DNA of 64,000 nt. It comes from SLRI01 sp964576715 (GTDB lineage: Bacteria; Pseudomonadota; Alphaproteobacteria; Geminicoccales; Geminicoccaceae). A model generated the notes under the pieces. It had not been told where the DNA came from and did not search any database. It saw only the letters and a list, made by a program, of their open reading frames with translations. Positions 1 through 9,440 of the stretch are shown one piece after another (position 1 is the stretch's first letter; each line of letters opens with the position of its first letter). A program made the position numbers and the translations under genes. The stretch is taken from positions 1 through 64,000 of the forward strand of contig CAZNWE010000002.1 of the NCBI GenBank assembly GCA_964576715.1. The letters are read 5' to 3'.

Positions 1-55
1 GAGCAGCGGACTTTTAATCCGCGGGTTCAGGGTTCGAGTCCCTGGGGGCGCACCA
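1..55 (+). tRNA. tRNA-Lys(UUU), 3' part
   Basis: The window opens inside a tRNA. The anticodon stem pairs positions 6-10 with 18-22 around the loop CTTTTAA, giving anticodon TTT (13-15), which reads lysine codons. The T arm pairs 28-32 with 40-44 around TTCGAGT. The 3' acceptor strand is 45-51, the discriminator is A52, and the CCA end (53-55) is encoded in the DNA. The 5' acceptor strand and most of the D arm lie outside the window. Confidence 0.93.
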
Positions 56-134
56 TCGCCGACGGGGTCGTGCGATCGCCTTTCTCCGGAGCGAGCCACT
101 GGCCGGCCGTCCCAATCCTCTGAAGCTCAATGCC

Positions 135-434
135 TTGCAGTTGAAGACGCTGGCGATCCTGCAGGAACTGGCGTCGAGCGGCGGCGTGGCGCTGCCGGAC
201 GGCGGCGTGGCGCTCGCCGCGCTGCCGCGGCCGCACGGCGATCATTTTCATGTCGGTGCTGCCCTCGTGCGCGCCAAGGATGCGACCGGGCTCAGTAATC
301 CGGCGGTCTTCGGCGCACTCGAGCGCAAGGGGCTGGTGGCACGAGACGCCGATCGTCGCCTGGTGCTCACCGCATCGGCCGTGGCCTACGACACCGGGGT
401 GGCGGATCGGATCCTGCACCGTTCCGACCACTAG
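135..434 (+). CDS. Conserved alphaproteobacterial small protein of unknown function
   Basis: A protein of about 99 residues when read from TTG at 135. The central stretch HGDHFHVG, followed by AKDATGLSNPAV and the C-terminal end ILHRSDH, resembles a conserved hypothetical family that I recall from Alphaproteobacteria, and no function is known to me. The reading frame stays open upstream and the residues LKLNA just before 135 also look family-like, so the real start may be a CTG at 120 or 99. There is no ATG or GTG in frame between the tRNA and 135. The gene lies 80 bp after tRNA-Lys and converges on the channel gene. The histidine-rich core could bind metal, but that is only a guess. Confidence 0.6.
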   Translation: MQLKTLAILQELASSGGVALPDGGVALAALPRPHGDHFHVGAALVRAKDATGLSNPAVFGALERKGLVARDADRRLVLTASAVAYDTGVADRILHRSDH

Positions 435-460
435 TCTCCGACCACTAGCCGGTTGCTTGG

Positions 461-3400
461 CTATTCGGCCGCCTTGGGGGCCAGGGCGGCCTGGGCGGCG
501 GCGGCGGTCGCCTCGTTGACGTCGCCAGCGATGCGCACCGTCGGCACGGCGATCTCGATGCCGTGCTCGGCGAAAGCCTTGTGGATCGCGGCATAGGCCT
601 TGCGGCGGATCGGGAACTGGGTGCCGGGCTTGGCCATGAACTTGACCCGGACGCTCATGCCGTGGTCGCCCAGGGCATCGACGCCCTGCGACTTGATCGG
701 CTGGAGCAGGCCTTCCGCGGTCTCGGGATCGGCCATCATCTCCTTGCTGACCTGCTTGATCACCCGCTTGATCTGCGCCGGGTCGGAGCCGTAGACGACG
801 GTGAAGGTGAGGATGTCGACGACCCAGTCGCGGCTCATGTTCTGCACCGCACCGAGCGAGCCGAAGGGGATGGTGTAGAGCGAGCCGCGGTGATGGCGGA
901 GCTTGATCGAGCGCAGCGAGAAGCTCTCGACCGTACCCTTGTAGTTGTCGGCGACGATGTACTCGCCGACCCGAAAGGCGTCGTCGAGGAGGTAGAAGAC
1001 GCCCGAGATGACGTCCTTGACCAGGGTCTGCGCACCGAAGCCGACGGCGACACCGACCACGCCGGCCCCGGCGATCAACGGCGCGATCTGGATGCCGAGC
1101 GAGGACAGGACCATGAGGATCGCGGTCACCAGGATGACCACGGCGAGCAGGTTGCGCAGGATCGGCAGAAGGGTGCGCAGCCTGGCCCGGCGCGGGTCGT
1201 CGGCCGTCGGCGCCTCGCCCCCGGCCTCGACCGCGGGCGGAGCGATGTCGAGCTCCTTGCGCTCGATCGCGGTGCGCACCACCTGCCAGACGAGGTCGGC
1301 GAGCAGCACGATGGCCAAGAGCTCGAAGCCGCGGCGGACGAGCGCCGCCTCGAAGGTGTCGCCGGCCAGAAGCTCGGCCGTGCCGATGCCGGCGAGTGCC
1401 GTCACCCCCAAGGCACTGCCGAGGATCACCGTTGCCCGGGCGAAGCGCTGCACGACGACGGTCTGCAGGTCCACGGGCCGGCGCGGGTCGTCGCTCGCCC
1501 CCGCCGTCATGAAGAAGCGGCAGACGCCGTCGACGATGCGCAGCGCGAACGGCAGCATGCCGAGCAGCACGGCGATCGCGACGATGGTGATCGGCAGGCC
1601 GCGGCCGAGCCACAACCGGGCGAGGAGGTCGAAGGTGACGAGGGCGAGGCCGATCTCGGCGATCCGCCCAGCCGGGAGCAACGTGCCATCCCGCCAGGCC
1701 CGCGCCCGCGCCGGCCCCTGCAGCCAGCGCAAGCGGGCGACGAGGTCGCGCAACCCCCGGTCAACGCCGACCGCGAGCATCACCACCGCGACCAGGGTCG
1801 CCACGGTGGCGGCTCCGCGGCCGAGCACGAAGCCGGCGAGCGGGGTATAGCCGAGGAGTGCTGCCAGCGCCGTCAAGACGATGAGGGCGGCCAGCCCGAG
1901 CGGCAGCCAACGGGCCAGTGCCGGCGGCAGCCGCAGCCGGCGCAGGCCGATGCCGAGCGTCCGGTCGAGCGACTTGCGGCGCTGCGCTGCCCGGGCCAGG
2001 GTAACCGCCAGGATGGCCAGGAGCAGGAACGCCAGGCGATCGAGCAGGTCGCTCATCGCCGGGCTCAGCGGCAGTGCACCGAGCCCGAGAACCAGGGTGA
2101 AGCCGACCAGGAAGATCGTCATCGGCCGACCGAGCCGGCCGTCGACGCGGCCGGCGCGCCAGAAGGCGGCCACCGCCGGCAGGGTGGCGAGGCCGGTGGC
2201 GGCGACGACGACATTGCTCGGCCAGGCGAGCTGCCAGCCGACCGCGAGGGCCAGCAGCGGCGGCACGGCGGCCGCCAGGGCCGGCCCGCCGTCGCGCCCT
2301 GCCGCCCGGGCAAGCCACAGCCCGAGCCCACCGATCGCCAGGAGCAAGAGCCAGCCTGCAGCGGGTTGCAGGCGCAGCTGCTGACCCAGGGCCCCCAGCC
2401 CCTGCCAGGCACCGAGTGCCGCGAGGCGCGGCAGATGCAGGGCCTGCCAGCCGACCAGGGTCCAGCCGTCGAGGCCGGCCGGCAGGGCCACGTGCTGGCC
2501 GAGCTGCTGCACGCGCCGCGCCGCCAGCCGCGCCGCCACACCGCTCTGCCATTCGGCGAGCGCCGCGCGGCGGGCCTCGATATCGGCCCGCTGCATGGCG
2601 ATCAGGGCGTCGAGCTGGGTCAGCATCGACGGGATGTCGGAGCCGGTGGCCATGGTTTCGGCGCCGGCCGCGAACTCGCGCTGCGTCGCCAGCCGTGCTG
2701 CCTCGGCATCGATCTCGGCGGCAAAGCCATGGAGCCGGTCGTCCAGCCGGGCCAGGCTCGCCGTGGCGTCCTCGAGAGCCGCACTCGGCATTGCCCGATC
2801 GTCGGCGATGCTGGCCACCGTGGCGAGGCGCTGCTCGGCCTGGACCAGGCCGATGTCGATCAGGCGCAGGTTGCTGCGCGTCAGCATCAGCGCCCCGGCG
2901 AGCTCCAACTCGGTGATGCGCGCCTGCGGCGCCTCGGCGCTGGCGGCAAGTGCCGCGGCCTGCCGCTGCAGGCGAAAGCTCTCGTCGACCAGCCGGTTGA
3001 CGATTCGCCCAAGCAGCTGAATGCGCGGCTCCTCCTCGAGCGTCAGCGGGTCGTCGAGCGCCCCGAGGCGCAGGCGCGCCTGGCCGAGTGCCAGGTGCTG
3101 CGCGGCGATTGCCTGCAAACGGACGAGCTCGGCGATCGCCTCCTCCTGCAGGGCGGCAAGCGCGCGCAGCGACGCCTGCAGCCGGTCGAGCCGGTCGAGC
3201 CCGACCTCGCGCACGACATGGCGCAGGTTGAGCAGTGCCGGGGCATCCCCGGCTGCCGCTGCGCGCACCCGCTCGATCATCAGGAGGCGCTCGGCGACCT
3301 GGTGACGGCGCGCCTCGAGGGCGCTCAGCCGGGTCTCGACCCGGCCGAGCCGGGTTCGCAAGAGGCGCAGGCTCGCGACACTCTCGGCCGCGCCGAACGG

Positions 3401-3646
3401 CTGCAGCTCGGCCGCCCGAAGCTCGGCGTAGCGCGCCTCGCGCAGGCTGCCGGTCGCCGCTACGAGATCCCGCAGCACCTCGATCTGCGCCTCGACCGAG
3501 GCCCGCTCGCGGTCGATCATCGTCGGCTCGTCGACCGACGGCAGCGTCTCTTGCGCCAGCGCCGGCAGGCTGACCAGACAACAGCAGAGCACCAGCCACC
3601 GGCAACGCAGCAGTGCCAGTGCCGATCGAGCGATCACGCCGCCCAC
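461..3646 (-). CDS. Large MscS-family mechanosensitive channel (MscK/MscM-like)
   Basis: A 1061-residue protein with a cleavable N-terminal signal (hydrophobic stretch ending ALAQ near residue 32). A long alpha-helical periplasmic region follows (about 40-400, rich in Ala, Leu, Arg and Glu), then many hydrophobic segments (about 430-830). The MscS core is near the C-terminus: a pore-lining helix rich in Gly and Ala (AGVVGVAVGFGAQTLV), then the beta domain with FRVGEYIVADNYKGTVE and the typical IPFGSLGAVQN. This architecture matches the very large MscK/YjeP-type channels that open when membrane tension rises during hypo-osmotic shock. It is in the inner membrane. The gene stands alone, divergent from the solute-binding gene at 3798. 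Confidence 0.9.
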   Translation of the reverse strand: MGGVIARSALALLRCRWLVLCCCLVSLPALAQETLPSVDEPTMIDRERASVEAQIEVLRDLVAATGSLREARYAELRAAELQPFGAAESVASLRLLRTRLGRVETRLSALEARRHQVAERLLMIERVRAAAAGDAPALLNLRHVVREVGLDRLDRLQASLRALAALQEEAIAELVRLQAIAAQHLALGQARLRLGALDDPLTLEEEPRIQLLGRIVNRLVDESFRLQRQAAALAASAEAPQARITELELAGALMLTRSNLRLIDIGLVQAEQRLATVASIADDRAMPSAALEDATASLARLDDRLHGFAAEIDAEAARLATQREFAAGAETMATGSDIPSMLTQLDALIAMQRADIEARRAALAEWQSGVAARLAARRVQQLGQHVALPAGLDGWTLVGWQALHLPRLAALGAWQGLGALGQQLRLQPAAGWLLLLAIGGLGLWLARAAGRDGGPALAAAVPPLLALAVGWQLAWPSNVVVAATGLATLPAVAAFWRAGRVDGRLGRPMTIFLVGFTLVLGLGALPLSPAMSDLLDRLAFLLLAILAVTLARAAQRRKSLDRTLGIGLRRLRLPPALARWLPLGLAALIVLTALAALLGYTPLAGFVLGRGAATVATLVAVVMLAVGVDRGLRDLVARLRWLQGPARARAWRDGTLLPAGRIAEIGLALVTFDLLARLWLGRGLPITIVAIAVLLGMLPFALRIVDGVCRFFMTAGASDDPRRPVDLQTVVVQRFARATVILGSALGVTALAGIGTAELLAGDTFEAALVRRGFELLAIVLLADLVWQVVRTAIERKELDIAPPAVEAGGEAPTADDPRRARLRTLLPILRNLLAVVILVTAILMVLSSLGIQIAPLIAGAGVVGVAVGFGAQTLVKDVISGVFYLLDDAFRVGEYIVADNYKGTVESFSLRSIKLRHHRGSLYTIPFGSLGAVQNMSRDWVVDILTFTVVYGSDPAQIKRVIKQVSKEMMADPETAEGLLQPIKSQGVDALGDHGMSVRVKFMAKPGTQFPIRRKAYAAIHKAFAEHGIEIAVPTVRIAGDVNEATAAAAQAALAPKAAE

Positions 3647-3697
3647 GCGGAGGGTCTGGTGCCGCGCTATAACCCACCTCCAAACCGCCGCATTTAC

Positions 3698-3712
3698 ACA
3701 ACCTACGGTTGT
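3698..3712. promoter_or_regulatory. Inverted repeat ACAACC-TAC-GGTTGT, candidate operator
   Basis: A perfect 6-bp inverted repeat with a 3-bp centre lies in the 150-bp space between the divergent channel gene and the solute-binding gene. Its position fits a repressor or activator site serving one or both genes. No regulator gene is adjacent, so the binding protein is unknown. A TATAAC box at 3753-3758 could belong to the rightward promoter, but no well-spaced -35 partner was found. Confidence 0.3.
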
Positions 3713-3797
3713 TGACCAGCATCATGGTTCATGCAGCAACACTCGTCCTGGCTTATAACCTGTTGGCCCCGAACCGCCAATGTGCGAAGAGGCGACG

Positions 3798-5060
3798 ATG
3801 CAAGGAACAGTTATTGACCTCGCTCGATGCTTCGCGCCGATTGCGGTGGCGCTGGGCCTCGCGCTGCCGGCGGCCGCCGCCGAAGTGTCGTTGCTTTGCG
3901 GTGGCGGCTCTTGGCCGATCGAGGATTGTCGGGCGGCGGTCGAGCGCTGGTCGGCCGCGAGCGGCCATGACGTTCGCGTGGTCGCCGCACCGGACGACAG
4001 TGCGGAGCACCTGGCGCGACTGCGCGAGATCCTGGTGCTCGACACCGACGCCCTCGATGTGGTGCAGATCGACGTCATCTGGGCCGGGCTCTTCGCCGAT
4101 CAGTTGCTCTCCCTCGGCCCGGTCGCCGAGGCGGCGGCGCACCTGCCGGCGGCGGTAGACAGTGCCGTGGTCGGCGGCCGGCTGGTGGCACTGCCGTTCA
4201 GCGCCAATGCCGGGGTGTTGTTCTATCGCCGCGATCTCCTGGCTGCCGTCGGCCTCGCGGTGCCGGAGACCTGGGCGGCCCTCGGCCAGACAGCACTGGC
4301 ACTGGCCCGCGCCAATGCGGCCGACGACGTTGCCGGCTATCTCTTTCAGGGCGCGGCCGACGAGGGCCTGACCAGCAATGTCATCGAGTGGCTGGTCAGC
4401 GCCGGTGCCGCACCGCTGGTCGATGCCGACGGCCGGGCGGGTGCCGATCACCCGGCGGCGACGGCCCTGGTCGGCGACATCGCCAGCTGGGTCGGCCTGC
4501 AGGCGCCGCAGGCGACGCTGCTCGCCGACTATGGGCGGACGGTCGAGCAGTATGCCGCGGGCCGGGCGGCGTTGATGCGCGGCTGGCTGGCCGCCTGGCC
4601 GGCGCTCGTCGACGCGGCGCCCGAGATCGCGGCGGTCACCGGCCTCGCGCCGCTGCCGGCGGGGCCGGCCGGCCGTGCAGCGACGCTCGGCGGCTGGCTG
4701 ATCGGCGTCGCCGGCAACAGCCGGGCACCGGCGGCGGCGGTCGAGCTGGCGCGCTTCCTGACCGGCGAGGCCGAGCAGCGGCGGCGCGCTGCCGAACTCG
4801 GCCTCGCCCCCACCCGCCTCGATCTCCTCGCCGATCCGCTGCTCATGGCGCGCCACCCGCAGCTGGCGGCGGCCGCCGCCGTGCTGCCGCATGCCGTCGC
4901 CCGTCCGTCGGCCATCGCCGGCAGCAGCTATCAGCTGTTGAGCCGCGAGGTGGCGGCCGAGATCCATGCGGCACTGCGCGGCGAGACCACGGCCGCCGAC
5001 GCCCTCGCGGCGATCGACCGGCGGATCGAGCGGCTGAGCGGCGGGGGGCAGCGCTGGTGA
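3798..5060 (+). CDS. ABC transporter extracellular solute-binding protein, family 1
   Basis: A 420-residue periplasmic binding protein when started at ATG 3798. That start is preferred over the in-frame ATG at 3780 because AAGAGG (3787-3792) sits five bases before it. A signal peptide ends near ALPAAAA. The fold is the sugar/oligosaccharide-binding (SBP_bac_1) type: DALDVVQIDVIWAG early, PFSANAGVLFYRRDLL in the hinge region, and TLGGWLIGVAG later. It overlaps the next gene by four bases (GTGA), so the two are probably co-translated. No permease or ATPase gene follows, which is odd for this family. It may feed a transporter encoded elsewhere or act in sensing. The ligand is unknown. Confidence 0.75.
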   Translation: MQGTVIDLARCFAPIAVALGLALPAAAAEVSLLCGGGSWPIEDCRAAVERWSAASGHDVRVVAAPDDSAEHLARLREILVLDTDALDVVQIDVIWAGLFADQLLSLGPVAEAAAHLPAAVDSAVVGGRLVALPFSANAGVLFYRRDLLAAVGLAVPETWAALGQTALALARANAADDVAGYLFQGAADEGLTSNVIEWLVSAGAAPLVDADGRAGADHPAATALVGDIASWVGLQAPQATLLADYGRTVEQYAAGRAALMRGWLAAWPALVDAAPEIAAVTGLAPLPAGPAGRAATLGGWLIGVAGNSRAPAAAVELARFLTGEAEQRRRAAELGLAPTRLDLLADPLLMARHPQLAAAAAVLPHAVARPSAIAGSSYQLLSREVAAEIHAALRGETTAADALAAIDRRIERLSGGGQRW

Positions 5061-5872
5061 GACTGCTGCCGGTGGTCCGGCTCGGCTGGCTGACGCTGAT
5101 CACGCTGCTCTTGGCGGCACCTCTGGCCGCACAGGACCCGGACGGGGCGATCGACGTGCCGCTGCTGGTCGGCGTCGATCTCGACTATCGGCCCTTGAGC
5201 TACGAGCGGGAGAGCGATCGCCGTCGGGAGGGCTTCGACGTCGACGTCGCCTATGCGCTGTGCTCGGTGCTCGAGCGGCGCTGCGAACTGGTGCCCACGC
5301 CGTTCGCCGAGGTGCTGGGGGCACTGCGCGACGGCCGGCTCGACATCGCCGTCGTGTCGATGTCGATCACCCCCGAGCGGGCGGCGATCGTCGATTTCTC
5401 AAGGCCCTATTATCGCGCCCCCAACCGCTATCTCGGCCGCCCGGAGCTCGCCCGGCAGCTGGCGTCGAGTGCGCCCGCCGGGCTGCGGATCGGGGTGCGC
5501 GAGGGCACCACCTACGCGCACTATGCCGACGCCCGGCTGGCCGCGGCCAACACGATCCTCAGCTATCGCCTGCAGAGCGAGATCTTCGCCGACCTCCTGC
5601 TCGGCCGGCTCGACCTCGTCCTCGGCAACGGCATCATCCTCGACACCGGCTTTCTGGCCACGCCGCTCGGCCGCGACTTCGCCCTGGTCGGCACCCCGGA
5701 CGAGAGCGGCGAGGCGTTCGGTGCGGGCGAGGCGGTGGCGCTGCGCAAGGGCCAGGGCCGGCTCCTCGCCGCGATCGACGCGGCGATCGAGACGCTGCGT
5801 GGCGACGGCAGCCTCGCCGACATCTGGCGGCGCTACTTCGCCTTTCCGCCGGCGGGCGCCCTTCGCCCCTGA
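5057..5872 (+). CDS. Periplasmic solute-binding protein, family 3 (amino-acid type)
   Basis: A 271-residue protein from a GTG start overlapping the previous stop as GTGA, with a G-rich Shine-Dalgarno region just before it. The N-terminal hydrophobic stretch is a signal peptide. Family-3 hallmarks are present: GFDVDVAYALC, then GRLDIAVVSMSITPERAAIVDFSRPYY split across the first lobe, and IGVREGTTY with LGNG in the second lobe. The C-terminal DGSLADIWRRYF is also typical. Such proteins bind amino acids or small organic ions. No permease or ATPase is encoded nearby, so with the upstream binding protein it forms an orphan pair. Confidence 0.75.
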   Translation: MRLLPVVRLGWLTLITLLLAAPLAAQDPDGAIDVPLLVGVDLDYRPLSYERESDRRREGFDVDVAYALCSVLERRCELVPTPFAEVLGALRDGRLDIAVVSMSITPERAAIVDFSRPYYRAPNRYLGRPELARQLASSAPAGLRIGVREGTTYAHYADARLAAANTILSYRLQSEIFADLLLGRLDLVLGNGIILDTGFLATPLGRDFALVGTPDESGEAFGAGEAVALRKGQGRLLAAIDAAIETLRGDGSLADIWRRYFAFPPAGALRP

Positions 5873-5937
5873 GCGCTCGTCATCCGGCGCCCGATGGCGC
5901 AGGCTCGCCGTGGTCGACACATCCGGAAACTTCCGCT

Positions 5938-5955
5938 TTGTCGTTATCCTGTCAT
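5938..5955 (+). promoter_or_regulatory. Candidate Pho box upstream of phnD
   Basis: Two seven-base half sites, TTGTCGT and CTGTCAT, start exactly 11 bases apart with a TATC spacer. This is the arrangement of PhoB boxes, whose half site is CTGTCAT. The second half is a perfect match and the first has two mismatches. The site is 62 bp before the phnD start. It suggests induction by phosphate starvation, as expected for a phosphonate or phosphate uptake gene. It was found by eye, not scored. Confidence 0.5.
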
Positions 5956-6017
5956 ATTATCTCTCGATACCTCGCGGGAGCCGAACCCACAGCGGCAACT
6001 GCAGAGGGAACCCATCA

Positions 6018-6974
6018 ATGTTGCGACAGACGATGTCAGCGCTCGCCATGCTCGCCGTTCTCGGCTCGGCCGAGAGCGCTCTGGCCGAGTTCCAGCTCGA
6101 CCCACGGTTCACTGACAACGACGGTGACATGATCGCCGACATCCCCGAGGATGCCGCGGACTGGGTCGATCCCGGCACCTTGATCTTTGCCTACACCCCG
6201 GTCGAGGACCCGGCCGTTTATGCCGAGGTCTGGGCCGGCTTTCTCGAGCACCTGGAGGAAGTGACGGGCAAGCCCGCACAGTTCTTCCCCGTCCAGTCGA
6301 ACGCCGCACAGATCGAAGCGATGCGCGCCGGGAGGCTGCACATCGCCGGCTTCAACACCGGCTCCAACCCGCTGGCCGTGGCCTGCGCCGGCTTTCGCCC
6401 GTTCGCGATGATGGCGGCTGCCGACGGCAGTTTCGGCTACGAGATGGAGATCATTACCTACCCGGACTCGGGCATCGCGGCGGTCGAGGACCTCAAGGGT
6501 CGGACCATGGCGTTTACCGCCGAAACCTCGAACTCGGGCTTCAAGGCGCCCTCCGCCCTGCTCGCGTCCGAGTTCGGCATGGAGGCCGGCGTCGATTTTA
6601 CGGCGGCCTTCTCCGGCGCCCACGACAACTCGATCCTCGGCGTCGCCAACAAGGACTACGATGCGGCTGCCATCGCCAACTCGGTCAAGTCCCGAATGAT
6701 CGAGCGTGAGGTCGTCACCGAGGACCAGCTGGTCACCATCTACACCTCGCAGACCTTCCCGACGACCGGCTATGGTACCGTCTACAACCTGTCGCCGGAG
6801 CTGCAGGAGAAGATAAAGGAGGCGTTCTTCAGCTTCCCCTGGGAGGGCTCGGCCCTGGCCGAGGAGTTCAGCCGGAGCGGCGAGGACCAGTTCATCTCCA
6901 TTTCCTTTCAGGACGACTGGGCGGTCGTTCGCCAGATCGGCGCGGCGATGGGCGAGACCTACACCTGCGACTGA
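6018..6974 (+). CDS. phnD: Phosphate/phosphite/phosphonate ABC transporter binding protein PhnD
   Basis: A 318-residue periplasmic protein with a signal peptide ending at ALA (residue 23). AGAGGGAA just before ATG 6018 serves as ribosome binding site. PhnD features include FAYTPVEDPAVYAEVWAGF near the N-terminus, the phosphonate-contact-type stretch MRAGRLHIAGFNTGS, LKGRTMAFT-ETSNSGF and the FPTTGYG segment. It should capture phosphonate-type ligands for the PhnC/PhnE transporter. Those genes are not adjacent here but lie 4.4 kb downstream beyond unrelated genes. The candidate Pho box in its promoter supports separate, phosphate-responsive transcription. No C-P lyase genes are in the window, so phosphite or phosphate esters remain possible ligands. 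Confidence 0.88.
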   Translation: MLRQTMSALAMLAVLGSAESALAEFQLDPRFTDNDGDMIADIPEDAADWVDPGTLIFAYTPVEDPAVYAEVWAGFLEHLEEVTGKPAQFFPVQSNAAQIEAMRAGRLHIAGFNTGSNPLAVACAGFRPFAMMAAADGSFGYEMEIITYPDSGIAAVEDLKGRTMAFTAETSNSGFKAPSALLASEFGMEAGVDFTAAFSGAHDNSILGVANKDYDAAAIANSVKSRMIEREVVTEDQLVTIYTSQTFPTTGYGTVYNLSPELQEKIKEAFFSFPWEGSALAEEFSRSGEDQFISISFQDDWAVVRQIGAAMGETYTCD

Positions 6975-7143
6975 GTGGCAGCTGCAGCTGAGCTGCACGC
7001 CGGCAACCGGACGGAAAGGGCGAGACCGCGCTGGCAGGCCAGCACCGGCGGCGGCTTGCCGGCGCCGGGGCGGCATGTCATGGTCGCCAGCAGGTTTGCT
7101 GGTGGTTGGGTGCCAGCGGCCGAGGCTCTGACGGCAGTCGCTG

Positions 7144-9372
7144 ATGCACCGGCAACGGCGTTCCTTCGTGCGCTGGTTTCGCGCCTTGTTCCAGCCCGGG
7201 CGTCGCCGCCGGGCGCGGCTGGTCGCCCAGCTGCTCGGGCTTGGCCTGCTCGCGGTGTTCGTGGCCGTGCGGATCTGGGATCCACTGCCGGCACAGCTCG
7301 TTCGCTACACCGTGTTCGATCAGTACCAGCTGCTGCTGCCGCGACCTTCGACCTCGGGCGAGGTGGTGATCGTCGATCTCGACGAGGCCAGCCTCGCCCG
7401 GCACGGCCAGTGGCCATGGCCGCGCACGCTGCTCGCACGACTGGTCGACAGGCTGTTCGCCCAGGGTGCCGATGTCGTCGCCTTCGACATCGTCTTCGCC
7501 GAGCCTGACCGGCTGTCGCCGCCGAACCTGACGCGCGAGCTCAACGGCCTGTCGCCAGCGCTGCTCGGCACCTTGCAGGGCCTGCCGGACAACGATGCGG
7601 CGTTCGCCGAGAGCATCGCGGCGAACAAGGTAGCACTCGGCCAGCCCGCCCTGCACAACCTGCCGCGTGGTGCCGACACCGAAGCGACCCCGGCCGGCAC
7701 GGTGGTCGAGCTCGGCGGTGATCCGCGGCCCTTCCTGCAGCGCTATGCCGGCCTGGTCCGCAATCTGCCGATCCTCGAGGCCTCGGCCGGCGGCATCGGC
7801 ACGGTGAGCATCGCCCTGGACCAGGACGGCATGGTCCGCCGCGTGCCGCTGGCGATCGTCGTCGGGGGCCGAATCCTGCCGGCACTCGGCATCGAGGCGC
7901 TGCGGCTGCGCGCCGACGAGCAGAGCCTGGTGATCCGGCGGGGCGCCAACGGCATCGCCGGCGTCAATGTCGGCGGCCATCAGGTGCCGACCGACCGGCA
8001 CGGCCGCATCTGGATCCGCTACGGCGCCGCCGGCAGCGTCCATTACCTCACGGCGGCGGACGTCATGGCCGGGCTGGTCGAACCGGGGGCGCTGGACGGC
8101 CGCATCGTCCTCGTCGGCAGCACGGCGGCCGGGCTGTTCGACGTCAAGCGCACGCCGCTCTCGCCAGCGACACCCGGGATCGAGGTCCAGGCGCATCTGC
8201 TCGAGACGGTCTTGACCGGCAACTTCCTGTTGCGGCCGCCGCTGGTCGAAGGGGCCGAGATCGTCGCCCTGGTGGTCGCCTGCCTGCTGGTCATCGTCCT
8301 CGTCCCGCTGCTCGGCGCGCTGGCCACGCTGTTCATCGGCAGCGGCCTGATGGCGGCGCTCGCCGGGCTCAGCTGGTACCTCTTCGCCGAGCACCTGATC
8401 CTGTTCGACGCCAGCTTTGCTGCCCTGGCCTCGTTCGCCATCTACGCGCTCATCACCTACCTCAAATACATGCTCGAGGAGGGCGAGCGTAAGGCGGTGC
8501 GCACGGCCTTCGCCCAATACCTGCCGCCCCAGGTGGTCGAGCAGCTCGCGGCACACCCCGAGCAGCTTCGGCTGGGTGGCGAGGCGCGATCGATGACGCT
8601 GCTGTTCTCGGACATTCGCGGCTTCACCTCGATTGCCGAAAGTCTGGACCCGGAAGAGCTGTCGGCACTGGTCAACCGCATTCTCGGGGCGATGACCGGT
8701 GCCATCCTCGAGCATGGCGGCACCGTCGACAAGTATATCGGTGACTGCATCATGGCGTTCTGGAACGCGCCGCTCGACGACCCCGACCATGCCCGCAATG
8801 GCTGCCGGGCCGCCCTGGCCGTGGTCGAGGCGGCGTGCGCCTTCAACCGCGAGGCAGCCGCCGCCGCGGCCGGCCACCGGCAGATCGAGGTAGGGGTCGG
8901 GGTCAATACCGGCCGTGCCGTGGTCGGCAATTTCGGCTCGCACTACCGCTTCGACTACACCGCCTTGGGCGACACCGTGAACCTCGCAGCACGGCTCGAG
9001 GGGCTGGCACCGATCTACGGCGTGCCGGTCGTGATCGGCGAGGCGACGGCTGCTGCCGTACCCGATTTCGCCCTGCTCGAACTCGACACGGTGCAGGTCA
9101 AGGGTCGCCGGGAGGCGGTGCGGATTTTCGCCGTGCTCGGCGACGAGCGGCTGGCCGACACGACCGATTTCGCCGCGCTGCGCGCCGCGCACACCGCCCT
9201 GCTCGAGGCCATGGCGGCCGGCGCGGTGGTCACCGCAGAACGGGCGTTGGCGACCGCCCGCAGTCTGGCGGGCCCGTTCGCCCTGGACCAGCTCTATGGC
9301 ATCTACGCCGAGCGGCTCGACGCCATACGGCCGGCCTCGGTGCCGCTGTCCGAAAGCCGCAGCCTCGGTTGA
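7144..9372 (+). CDS. CHASE2-domain adenylate/guanylate cyclase (class III)
   Basis: A 742-residue membrane sensor enzyme. A first membrane helix (about residues 20-42) is followed by an extracytoplasmic CHASE2 domain (IVDLDEASLARHGQWPWPR, then DVVAFDIVFAEPD). Three more membrane helices follow (about 365-440), then a cytoplasmic class III cyclase domain (about 475-650). The metal-binding aspartates are visible in LLFSDIRGFTS and DKYIGDCIMAFW, and the later GVNTGRAVVGNFGS and YTALGDTVNLAARLE segments are intact, so it should be active. It probably makes cAMP in response to an envelope signal. The gene interrupts the phn genes and converges on the FecR-domain gene, a partner type often seen with CHASE2 cyclases. 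Confidence 0.9.
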   Translation: MHRQRRSFVRWFRALFQPGRRRRARLVAQLLGLGLLAVFVAVRIWDPLPAQLVRYTVFDQYQLLLPRPSTSGEVVIVDLDEASLARHGQWPWPRTLLARLVDRLFAQGADVVAFDIVFAEPDRLSPPNLTRELNGLSPALLGTLQGLPDNDAAFAESIAANKVALGQPALHNLPRGADTEATPAGTVVELGGDPRPFLQRYAGLVRNLPILEASAGGIGTVSIALDQDGMVRRVPLAIVVGGRILPALGIEALRLRADEQSLVIRRGANGIAGVNVGGHQVPTDRHGRIWIRYGAAGSVHYLTAADVMAGLVEPGALDGRIVLVGSTAAGLFDVKRTPLSPATPGIEVQAHLLETVLTGNFLLRPPLVEGAEIVALVVACLLVIVLVPLLGALATLFIGSGLMAALAGLSWYLFAEHLILFDASFAALASFAIYALITYLKYMLEEGERKAVRTAFAQYLPPQVVEQLAAHPEQLRLGGEARSMTLLFSDIRGFTSIAESLDPEELSALVNRILGAMTGAILEHGGTVDKYIGDCIMAFWNAPLDDPDHARNGCRAALAVVEAACAFNREAAAAAAGHRQIEVGVGVNTGRAVVGNFGSHYRFDYTALGDTVNLAARLEGLAPIYGVPVVIGEATAAAVPDFALLELDTVQVKGRREAVRIFAVLGDERLADTTDFAALRAAHTALLEAMAAGAVVTAERALATARSLAGPFALDQLYGIYAERLDAIRPASVPLSESRSLG

Positions 9373-9440
9373 GGTGACAACCGTTAAACGGCCCCGATAC
9401 CGTGCTCGCCGGCGTGGCGCGCAGGTTCCGGCCTGGGTGG

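Noticed and set aside
563..3715. Rightward open frame of 1050 residues opposite the MscS gene
   Set aside because: The leftward frame carries the signal peptide, membrane helices and MscS core; this one is compositionally skewed with no domain.
7087..7102. CCAGCA-GGTT-TGCTGG hairpin after phnD as a terminator
   Set aside because: Only six pairs and no T tract, with more than 100 bp of non-specific GC-rich sequence around it.
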